Origin: a virus
Virus record (IMG/VR): IMGVR_UViG_3300031841_000927
Span: 1-23,718 of that record
Length of the DNA stretch: 23,718 nucleotides
Strand: one strand, 5' to 3'
In this document: positions 1-4,300 of the stretch, piece by piece
Position numbering within the stretch: the first letter of the stretch is position 1
Layout: the number at the start of each line of letters is the position of its first letter
Translations under genes and position numbers: made by a program
Notes under the pieces: model-generated
The model's input: only the letters and a program-made list of their open reading frames with translations
What the model was told of the DNA's origin: nothing
The model's database searches: none

Positions 1-158
1 ACAATGCATTCGGCAACAGTCATGATTTCGTTGGGCCATAACTTGTTGCCAAGTGCTGTGCCAACCTTCACCAAATCAATGGTTGTTTGGTGGTGCTTCT
101 GCATTTGCAGGGCATCGAACATGCCCTGCTGTGCTGTAAGGTAGGTAGGTAAGGTCAT
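1..158 (-). CDS. Hypothetical protein, partial (C-terminus outside window)
   Basis: An open leftward frame starts at an ATG whose A is at 158 and is still open at position 1, giving at least 52 residues (MTLPTYLTAQQGMF...). A good ribosome site, GGAGG, lies six bases upstream of the start. The start overlaps the stop of the preceding gene as ATGA, so the two are probably translationally coupled in one leftward operon with the ardC-like gene. The visible part has no signal peptide or membrane segment and no motif I recognise. The function is unknown. The frame is well supported by the overlap and the ribosome site. Confidence 0.75.
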   Translation of the reverse strand, partial: MTLPTYLTAQQGMFDALQMQKHHQTTIDLVKVGTALGNKLWPNEIMTVAECI

Positions 159-601
159 GATGCCTCCTTGATTGTAAACAATGTAGGCTGTCCTTGTATT
201 TTGATGCGCTCTACAATGAACCGTTCATCTTTATCAAACCGCCAGATTGTGCCTGATGCTGCCTTTTCTGTGCAGCTCCATATACCTTGTAGGGTTGGCA
301 AGTTGACGGGGATATCACCAGACATGAAGTCACGTAGTTGTTGCAACCGAGCAAGGTCTTTCTTGCCAGCAAGATACGTGCGCTTGATTGGCGAGAAAGT
401 TAGCTGTTTGGTTTCATCTGGCTTTGCTGTTTTAGATGAAACATCTAATGCTACACGAGTCAGAACTTTCATAACTTGTTCTAGTTGTTTGGTGATTGCA
501 ACTAGCTGATGCAGTGTTTCTGTCTGTCGGTTGAGTATAAGCTCAACCTTTTGACGTACAATATTTTCTTCAGCTACTGGGTCTTTCGTAAAGATGCTCA
601 T
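155..601 (-). CDS. Hypothetical protein with N-terminal coiled-coil segment
   Basis: This is a 148-residue leftward gene. The start is fixed by AGGAGGT about nine bases upstream. Residues about 10-55 are rich in charged and leucine/valine residues (VRQKVELILNRQ, HQLVAITKQLEQVMKVL) with heptad-like spacing, suggesting an oligomerising helix. The C-terminal half (about 70-148) is a mixed basic region ending in a predicted beta-rich stretch (GTIWRFDKDERFIVERIKIQG). It lies 12 bases downstream of the ardC-like gene and overlaps the next gene by four bases, so it is in the same operon. I do not recognise the family; a nucleic-acid-associated accessory protein is possible but is only inference. Confidence 0.75.
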   Translation of the reverse strand: MSIFTKDPVAEENIVRQKVELILNRQTETLHQLVAITKQLEQVMKVLTRVALDVSSKTAKPDETKQLTFSPIKRTYLAGKKDLARLQQLRDFMSGDIPVNLPTLQGIWSCTEKAASGTIWRFDKDERFIVERIKIQGQPTLFTIKEAS

Positions 602-613
602 GACATATACCTC

Positions 614-1447
614 CTATGCTATAGCTACATCTTCTGCTGTGTGACTATTAAGTAGTTCCACAGCTTGTTGTGCGACTTTTGCCGCTTCGAACACGTACTT
701 CACATCATTGTTCAATGCTTTCAACCATGATGAGATGTACTGTGCATGGTCATCTCGTGCTGTTGGTTCTAGCCCGAGCTGTGCCATCATGAATGACGCG
801 CCCATCTCTGCAACAAGTTCTTCAAAGGCATAGCCTTTCTTGTTCTTCAGACCGAGGCGGTCAAGTCTGGATTTGTGACCTGTCCAATGGACAAGCTCAT
901 GTATCTTTGTGCTGTAATATGCAAGGCCATCAACAAAGTCAGACCATGGTGGCATGTTGACTTCATCTGTTGCCGGACGATAGCAAGGTGTGCATCCGTC
1001 AACTTCAACAACTTTCGCTGGTATATTAACAAGTTGTTTGTCGATAGACGCGACAGGTTTGTCTGCATTGATATACAGTTCTTGCTTTGGATAGTAATGC
1101 GATGGCAGGCCAGTTATCTGAGATGCATTGAAGACAGAGTATGCTTTGGCATACGAATAGAACTTGTCTTCCTTGTCTTTGTCTTTGGCTGTGCCAAAGT
1201 GAAAGACTTTGGTTGGTGACTTCTGACCTTTCTTGACTTGACCACCAAGCTGTTGTGCTTGGTTGTAAGTCATCCAATATGGATTGTCATAGTCACACAT
1301 CCATAGCATGATGATGTTCATGCCTCGGTATGATATACCGTTGTGCCGTAGTGGTAAGCCACCACCAACTTTGTTGTATGGACGCAACCATGGTGGGCAT
1401 CCATCTTCAATCTTTTTGATTATCTGTTGTGTAATATCTGCGTACAT
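614..1447 (-). CDS. ardC: ArdC-like antirestriction protein with zinc metallopeptidase domain
   Basis: This 277-residue protein fits the ArdC family, in which an N-terminal ssDNA-binding domain is joined to a C-terminal zincin-like metallopeptidase. The N-terminal part (about 1-125) has the family pattern of PWLRPY, YRGMNIIMLW, WMTYNQAQQLGG and VKKGQKS. The catalytic part has HELVH at about 183-187, then W-TGH-SRLDR, and downstream FEELVAE supplying the likely third zinc ligand (Glu 210 or 214). I chose the ATG at 1447 rather than the upstream in-frame ATGs because GGAGG lies just before it. Known family members protect incoming DNA from host restriction, so a phage copy would act early in infection. 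It lies downstream of a tRNA in the leftward cluster. The family call is strong; the antirestriction role here is inferred from family knowledge. Confidence 0.9.
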   Translation of the reverse strand: MYADITQQIIKKIEDGCPPWLRPYNKVGGGLPLRHNGISYRGMNIIMLWMCDYDNPYWMTYNQAQQLGGQVKKGQKSPTKVFHFGTAKDKDKEDKFYSYAKAYSVFNASQITGLPSHYYPKQELYINADKPVASIDKQLVNIPAKVVEVDGCTPCYRPATDEVNMPPWSDFVDGLAYYSTKIHELVHWTGHKSRLDRLGLKNKKGYAFEELVAEMGASFMMAQLGLEPTARDDHAQYISSWLKALNNDVKYVFEAAKVAQQAVELLNSHTAEDVAIA

Positions 1448-1508
1448 ATTGACCTCCATGTACAAGACTAATACAACTACTGCACAAGTGCAACAGTTAT
1501 ATTTAAAT
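1448..1508 (-). promoter_or_regulatory. Short leader of the ardC-like gene with a TGCAC-AA-GTGCA inverted repeat
   Basis: The 61 bases between the tRNA 3' end and the ardC-like start contain an interrupted palindrome, TGCACAAGTGCA, at 1481-1492 (five-base arms, two-base centre). It sits about 35 bases upstream of the start and could be an operator or a small transcript hairpin. I see no convincing -35/-10 pair at standard spacing (TTGCAC is present, but no matching -10 lies at 16-18 bases), so whether transcription starts here or the gene is cotranscribed with the tRNA is open. Confidence 0.25.
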
Positions 1509-1583
1509 TGGCATCGGTTGAAGGAATCGAACCCTCGCCGTCAGTTTTGGAGACTGCCATGCTACCACTAACACCAAACCGAT
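1509..1583 (-). tRNA. tRNA-Trp (anticodon CCA), CCA end encoded
   Basis: On the minus strand 75 bases fold into a full cloverleaf. The acceptor stem ATCGGTT/AACCGAT is seven perfect pairs. The D arm is GTGT/GCAT with an eight-base loop containing GG. The anticodon stem is GCAGT/ACTGA with loop CTCCAAA. The variable region has four bases. The T stem GAGGG/CCTTC carries a TTCGATT loop. The discriminator is G and the CCA is encoded. The anticodon is CCA, reading UGG. A1-U72, G73 and the CUCCAAA loop match what is known of bacterial tRNA-Trp. One mismatch (27-43, G-A) is present. The tRNA lies three bases beyond the 50-residue ORF and upstream of the ardC-like gene, so it is probably processed from a leftward transcript. 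Confidence 0.93.
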
Positions 1584-1586
1584 TCA

Positions 1587-1739
1587 TTAAGCTGGCATCA
1601 AACCAGTGTTTGTAATACGCCAACTGATAGCTGGGTATTTTCGCTCGAGCTGCTTTTGTTTAGCTCTACAAATACACCACTTGCTGTACTCGTTATAAGT
1701 AAACCAAAAACTGCCATCGTAGAATTGTAAAAGATACAT
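1587..1739 (-). CDS. Small hypothetical protein (50 aa)
   Basis: This leftward ORF encodes MYLLQFYDGSFWFTYNEYSK and onward, rich in aromatics in the first half and basic in the second (CRAKQKQLERKY). I prefer the ATG at 1739 because AAGGAAG lies eight to ten bases upstream. A longer frame using a GTG at 1808 would begin inside the intrinsic terminator. Its stop is three bases from the 5' end of tRNA-Trp. The sequence just upstream of this ATG (the block around 1749-1757) is the outer edge of the large inverted repeat; the coding part itself is not duplicated. No family is recognised, and it may not be translated. Confidence 0.5.
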   Translation of the reverse strand: MYLLQFYDGSFWFTYNEYSKWCICRAKQKQLERKYPAISWRITNTGLMPA

Positions 1740-1777
1740 CAGCTTCTTCCTTGTGTTGCCCCCAGTGTCATAAGCAC

Positions 1778-1811
1778 AAAAAAAAGTGACAGCCTGCTCG
1801 ACTGTCACTTT
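1778..1811 (-). terminator. Rho-independent terminator, leftward
   Basis: On the minus strand a ten-pair stem (AAAGTGACAG / CTGTCACTTT) with a nine-base loop is followed by an unbroken T run, the classical intrinsic terminator. It begins eight bases after the stop of the 1819-2265 gene, so it should end that transcript and separate it from the tRNA and ardC genes. The equivalent position in the inverted copy (about 3070-3104) has lost both the stem symmetry and the T run. Confidence 0.88.
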
Positions 1812-1818
1812 CTGATAA

Positions 1819-2265
1819 TTAGGCTGACTTGGCTAAGATTTTGTCAATCTGTTCTAGCTCGGACTGACTTGCAGACGCGCCGGAACCAGACTTTCTTGGT
1901 GGATTCCATGTTTCGCCTGTCAATTTCTTATAGACCGCACGATCATTCTTGTGCGTTTCTTCAAGCTCTTTCAATTCTTCTTCCATGCTTTTGAAGATAT
2001 CGAGCTTCTTGGAAAGTTTTACACCAGTGATAGTGCCTTTCCCTTCGGTCTTCTCATCGTCCAGCAGTTGCTGTCTGAGACTTGCCATGTCCGCTTTGAC
2101 ATCTAGCATAAGACCATGTTTGTATTCGATAGAATTATTGCTAGTGTAGCACGCATCACGGGCTTTGTTGATTCTGTTATATTCCCCTGAATGGTAGCAT
2201 GCTACAGCCATCTTCAAAGTGAACAAATCGTACTCTTTTATCAGTGTTTCAATTTTATTAGACAT
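1819..2265 (-). CDS. Hypothetical charged helical protein, source gene of the inverted copy
   Basis: This 148-residue leftward protein is preceded by GAGGAG at six-base spacing and followed by an intrinsic terminator, so it looks like a complete monocistronic gene. It is highly charged and predicted helical: residues about 60-80 (KADMASLRQQLLDDEKTEG) and 88-115 (KKLDIFKSMEEELKELEETH) look like coiled-coil segments. A Gly/Ser/Ala linker (KSGSGASASQ) precedes a short terminal helix. No catalytic motif or membrane segment is seen. It reads as a small structural or regulatory phage protein, family unknown. Oddly, the whole gene with its leader and terminator is mirrored, in degenerate form, on the other strand at 2429-3156. 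This left copy is the intact one. Confidence 0.82.
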   Translation of the reverse strand: MSNKIETLIKEYDLFTLKMAVACYHSGEYNRINKARDACYTSNNSIEYKHGLMLDVKADMASLRQQLLDDEKTEGKGTITGVKLSKKLDIFKSMEEELKELEETHKNDRAVYKKLTGETWNPPRKSGSGASASQSELEQIDKILAKSA

Positions 2266-2288
2266 TTCAAACTCCTCGTTTTGCCTAG

Positions 2289-2317
2289 ATTTAAGATACG
2301 TTCTGTAGCCAGAACAA
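2289..2317 (-). promoter_or_regulatory. Possible weak sigma70-like promoter for the 1819-2265 gene
   Basis: On the minus strand TTGTTC (complement of 2312-2317) and TTAAAT (complement of 2289-2294) are separated by 17 bases, placed about 25 bases before the start codon. The match to consensus is modest. In the inverted copy the -35 counterpart is destroyed and the -10 counterpart reads TTGAAT, consistent with loss of function there. Confidence 0.35.
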
Positions 2318-2402
2318 GACTAGGCCTGCCACTATCTTGCAATGCTGTCCAGCAAAGCTGGGCGTCTTCTCGAACTGGCATCGGCGAACAGCCGTCAATC
2401 AA

Positions 2403-2452
2403 ACAGGGGGGCCTGGCTGAAGCCTGCGAAAGCCAAGCCCCCAGCCCCCTGT
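2403..2452. repeat. GC-rich hairpin at the palindrome centre
   Basis: GGGGGC-C-TGGCT (2407-2418) pairs with AGCCA-A-GCCCCC (2431-2442), giving eleven pairs with one mismatch and a 12-base loop. Alternatively ACAGGGGG (2403-2410) pairs with CCCCCTGT (2445-2452), so two G-C-rich foldings compete. No T run follows on either strand, so it is not a standard terminator. It sits at the symmetry axis of the two arms, as expected for the turn-round point of a fold-back duplication or the apex of a long hairpin RNA. Confidence 0.7.
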
Positions 2453-2614
2453 CCGCACAACCACAAACCAGTTACGCACAACCTACCAGTACAGGGGGAA
2501 CAAGCCAGACGGAAGTTGCTGGATGGCAGGGCAAGATTGTGGAAGCCTTATGTCGCAGTCTGGGTACAGAACGTGTCTTGAATCTAGCCTTGCAAAACGT
2601 GGGGTTTGCACCAA

Positions 2615-3063
2615 ATGTCTTGTAAAATTGGAACGCTGATGAAAGAGTCCTTACGATTTGTTCCACTTTTAAGATGGCCTCTTTTGTAGCATGCTTCCAT
2701 TTTCAGTTTACTGCAGGGGAATATAGCACAGAATCCAAAGCCCGTATGCGTACTCCGCTACACTTGCACATGAATTCTGTCGACTACAAACTGGATCGTT
2801 GCTGTCAAAGCGGACATGCTATGTCGAAGCCGCCAACTGCTGGCGATGCACGAAGACCGAAGACGTAAGGCACTGTCGCTGGTTCTTGTAAAACTTCAAG
2901 AAGTGAGATAAAGCATGGAAGAAAATTGACTAAGAGCTTACGCACGAGAATGAACGTCCTTGCGGTCTATTGACAGGCGAAACTGGTATCCGCCTCTGGC
3001 TCCGGCGCGCCTGCTTTACGTCAGTCCCTAGAACAGTGACAAAATCTGCCGCCTTACGTCAGC
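2615..3063 (+). pseudogene. Degenerate inverted copy of the 1819-2265 gene
   Basis: Starting at an ATG that mirrors the true start, the copy reads MSCKIGTLMKE (compare MSNKIETLIKE) before a four-base CCTT insertion shifts the frame, and a stop follows about 25 codons in. Further blocks of the gene appear in all frames (for example those encoding VKADM and LTGE), interrupted by insertions and deletions. The counterpart of the stop codon is lost. The ribosome site is altered (GAGGAG to GTGGGG) and the terminator is broken. It cannot encode the protein. The leader, gene and terminator were copied together, so this was a DNA-level inverted duplication rather than a retroposed message, unless the region is an assembly artefact. 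Confidence 0.8.
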
Positions 3064-3105
3064 CATCAGAAAGGGACTGACACGAGCAGGCTGGCGCTTT
3101 GCCTT

Positions 3106-3114
3106 TGTGCGTTG
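3106..3114 (+). promoter_or_regulatory. TGTGCGTTG motif, copy 1 (before small terminase)
   Basis: This is an exact copy of a 9-mer found five times in the window, always on the + strand and shortly before a new gene block. It overlaps the TTGACA of the promoter candidate upstream of the small-terminase-like gene. Confidence 0.4.
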
Positions 3115-3140
3115 ACAAGCATAATAGCCCCATCCATATT
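3112..3140 (+). promoter_or_regulatory. Candidate promoter for the rightward genes
   Basis: A perfect TTGACA (3112-3117) is followed after 17 bases by CATATT (3135-3140), 40 bases upstream of the 3180 start. CATAAT also occurs eight bases inside the spacer region but at too short a distance. Between the promoter and the gene are two runs of seven G (3141-3147 and 3155-3161). A similar string, TTGACA-CATTATAGCC, recurs at 3663, supporting a shared element. The motif quality is good but untested. Confidence 0.5.
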
Positions 3141-3179
3141 GGGGGGGAACACAAGGGGGGGTAAGAATAGGTAGCATCA

Positions 3180-3560
3180 ATGAATGATATAGCGAAAGTA
3201 CGTCCAGTAACCGCCAAGCAAGCGGCCTTAGTTGATGCGCTTGTAGCAAATGGATGCAGTATCACAGAGGCCGCCCGTTTGGCAGGTTACGCAGACGGCG
3301 AAAGCGGGAGAGTGACAGCCAGCAAAGCTTTGCGCCTGCCGCATGTGCAGATGTACATGATGGAACGAATAGGCGAGACGCTCGGGCTGAATGCTACGGT
3401 TGCTAGCGCAAAGCTTGTTCAGTTGGCAAAAGGGGCCAAGTCGGAGTACGTGCAGCTAGAAGCAAGCAAAGACATCTTAGATCGAGCAGGCTACAAGGCC
3501 CCTGACCGCCAACTGACCATGAGAGCTGGCGACATAGCCGTTAGTATAGACTTGTCCTAG
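3180..3560 (+). CDS. terS: Putative terminase small subunit
   Basis: This 126-residue protein is the first of the rightward genes. Residues about 12-55 (KQAALVDALVANGCSITEAARLAGYADGESGRVTASKAL) follow the small-terminase pattern: a helix, a helix-turn-helix with the 'EAARLAGY' turn, then a helix. A 'LRLPHVQMYMMER' segment leads into a C-terminal oligomerisation-like helix containing LVQLAKGAKSEYVQLEASKDILDRAGY. Known small terminases of this type bind the packaging start site and hand DNA to the large subunit. The large terminase lies about 3.5 kb downstream with many small genes between. The ribosome site is weak (AGG at about nine bases). A DNA-binding regulator with a similar fold is the main alternative. 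Confidence 0.72.
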   Translation: MNDIAKVRPVTAKQAALVDALVANGCSITEAARLAGYADGESGRVTASKALRLPHVQMYMMERIGETLGLNATVASAKLVQLAKGAKSEYVQLEASKDILDRAGYKAPDRQLTMRAGDIAVSIDLS

Positions 3561-3601
3561 TCAGCTAGGTACGCGGCAAAGCCTGCGTACACTGGCTGAC
3601 T
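3559..3601 (+). other. Long stem-loop directly after the small terminase stop
   Basis: The segments AGTCAGC-tag-GTACGC-GGC (3559-3577) and GCC-t-GCGTAC-actg-GCTGACT (3581-3601) pair as three helices (7, 6 and 3 pairs) around an AAA loop. The stop codon of the small terminase gene lies in the stem base. No T run follows, so simple intrinsic termination is unlikely. An mRNA processing or attenuation element, or part of a packaging recognition site, is possible. A second small hairpin (CTGCG/CGCAG, 3600-3615) follows at once. Confidence 0.55.
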
Positions 3602-3637
3602 GCGTGTCATCGCAGACGGTAGGGGGGCAAAAAGTCG

Positions 3638-3696
3638 GTGCTACAACCCTCGACACGACCTATTGACACATTATAGCCGCAAAGGTACTGTAGCAC
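3638..3696 (+). promoter_or_regulatory. Promoter-like TTGACA flanked by an 8-bp inverted repeat
   Basis: TTGACA at 3663-3668 has TACTGT 17 bases downstream (a poor -10). The pair is bracketed by GTGCTACA (3638-3645) and TGTAGCAC (3689-3696), a perfect inverted repeat. The element lies just upstream of the strongly expressed-looking ribosome site (AAGGAGG) of the 3718 gene. The inverted repeat may be an operator or an RNA hairpin. Promoter activity is plausible but weakly supported because of the -10. Confidence 0.35.
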
Positions 3697-3717
3697 TACT
3701 GCAACAAGGAGGTTGTT

Positions 3718-4257
3718 ATGTTACGTGCGTCTTTTGTTTTGCTTGCTGTTTTGGTGTTTGGGTTGTTCCGTCTTGACCAGCTAAACAAGACACCGATACA
3801 TCCAGAAAATTTTTCAACGTATAATGCTGTTGAGATATACACACTTGGCGTGGTGATGTCTGCTTTGGCATACCCTGTCTATCCAGAGATAGCTAAAGAA
3901 CACATGGCTTTGTATGTAAAGAACAAACAAGACAAACATTCTTGCTTTTTTATGCAGTCTGCTTATGTAAGGGAAAAGGTAGCTAACTATACTAAACCTA
4001 CTATGCTTTCTTGGCATTCATCTTCGTATATGTTTGGCAATCCAGAGGCTAGGGTATCTCTTGCCCTTAATGGCGCAATGTTATTTAAGTCTGGTAATGT
4101 TGTGTGGGTGGATGTTCCAATTAAATATCCACGCAACTCTCTTGTTAAATTATTGCCGTTTATAGAAGTACAGGAAGGGTTGTTTTGGATTTTACAACAG
4201 AAGAGATGGTATCACACTGGAACAGTTCGTTGGATTTGTGCGTTGAACAATGCTTAA
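3718..4257 (+). CDS. Hypothetical membrane-anchored protein
   Basis: This 179-residue protein has an excellent ribosome site (AAGGAGG, five bases before ATG). Residues about 4-20 (ASFVLLAVLVFGLFRL) form a single hydrophobic segment after a basic start, that is, a membrane anchor or uncleaved signal sequence. The rest should lie outside the cytoplasm. It carries aromatic and basic residues (YVREKVANY, WHSSSYMF, QQKRWYHTG) and two cysteines at about 76 and 174. I do not recognise a family. Position and topology would fit a host envelope function such as superinfection exclusion or lysis control, but this is inference. The last codons contain a TGTGCGTTG motif and overlap the promoter candidate of the next gene. 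Confidence 0.72.
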   Translation: MLRASFVLLAVLVFGLFRLDQLNKTPIHPENFSTYNAVEIYTLGVVMSALAYPVYPEIAKEHMALYVKNKQDKHSCFFMQSAYVREKVANYTKPTMLSWHSSSYMFGNPEARVSLALNGAMLFKSGNVVWVDVPIKYPRNSLVKLLPFIEVQEGLFWILQQKRWYHTGTVRWICALNNA

Positions 4258-4264
4258 CTATAAT
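4236..4264 (+). promoter_or_regulatory. Candidate sigma70-like promoter with perfect -10 (contains TGTGCGTTG copy 2)
   Basis: TTGTGC (4236-4241) and a perfect TATAAT (4259-4264) are separated by 17 bases, 37 bases upstream of the 4301 start. The -35 overlaps the second exact copy of the TGTGCGTTG 9-mer (4237-4245), which lies in the end of the upstream coding sequence. This is the best-looking sigma70-type promoter I found in the rightward part. Confidence 0.55.
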
Positions 4265-4300
4265 TCAACTATAAGCAAAACAGGACTCTTGTGAGCAACA

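Larger units (their letters stand above)
1749..2427 (-). repeat. Left arm of a 1.4-kb imperfect palindrome (intact arm)
   Basis: This arm contains the leader, coding region and terminator of the 148-residue gene and a short stretch beyond. Collinear inverted matches to the right arm include 2285-2307 with 2565-2587 (21 of 23), 2195-2205 with 2685-2695 (11 of 11), 2086-2101 with 2803-2818 (16 of 16), 2043-2053 with 2852-2862 (11 of 11), 1978-1991 with 2910-2923 (14 of 14), 1910-1924 with 2969-2983 (15 of 15), 1791-1800 with 3083-3092 (10 of 10) and 1749-1757 with 3148-3156 (9 of 9). Order and orientation are preserved throughout, which chance cannot explain. I could not align anything beyond these limits. 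Confidence 0.92.
2429..3156 (+). repeat. Right arm of the 1.4-kb imperfect palindrome (degenerate arm)
   Basis: This fills almost all of the 914-base stretch without an intact gene. It is a mutated mirror of 1749-2427, about 50 bases longer because of many short insertions, among them CCTT (twice), CACC, CTCTTT, ACTCC and one 12-base piece. The homology fades near the centre (2453-2505) and resumes toward the arms. It ends just before a promoter-like element and the small terminase gene. Local hairpins within it, such as CGCCA/TGGCG at 2831-2845 and the nested stem GCCTGCT...GTCAGTCCCT with AGGGACTGAC...AGCAGGC between 3009 and 3091, are partly unique to this arm. Confidence 0.9.

Noticed and set aside
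1587-1808. Longer GTG-started version of the small ORF next to the tRNA
   Set aside because: Its first codons would be the stem and T run of an intrinsic terminator; the ATG at 1739 has a proper ribosome site.
2191-2868. Plus-strand ORFs of 64-144 codons in the divergent region
   Set aside because: They run through the palindrome arms in frames unrelated to the source gene, cross the central hairpin, and have no ribosome sites.
2960-3000. TTGACA at 2970-2975 as a promoter
   Set aside because: No -10 hexamer occurs at 15-19 bases, and the TTGACA belongs to a conserved block copied from the coding sequence on the other arm.
1819-3156. Diversity-generating retroelement (template and variable repeat)
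   Set aside because: The adenine bias is suggestive, but the repeats are about 700 bases, inverted, full of insertions and deletions, and do not end in a variable C-terminal domain. No reverse transcriptase or accessory gene is in the window.
2266-3179. Known giant phage RNA such as GOLLD or ROOL
   Set aside because: The size, phage context and nearby tRNA first suggested this, but the sequence is explained as a mirror of the neighbouring gene. I cannot match any remembered consensus; a covariance-model search would settle it.
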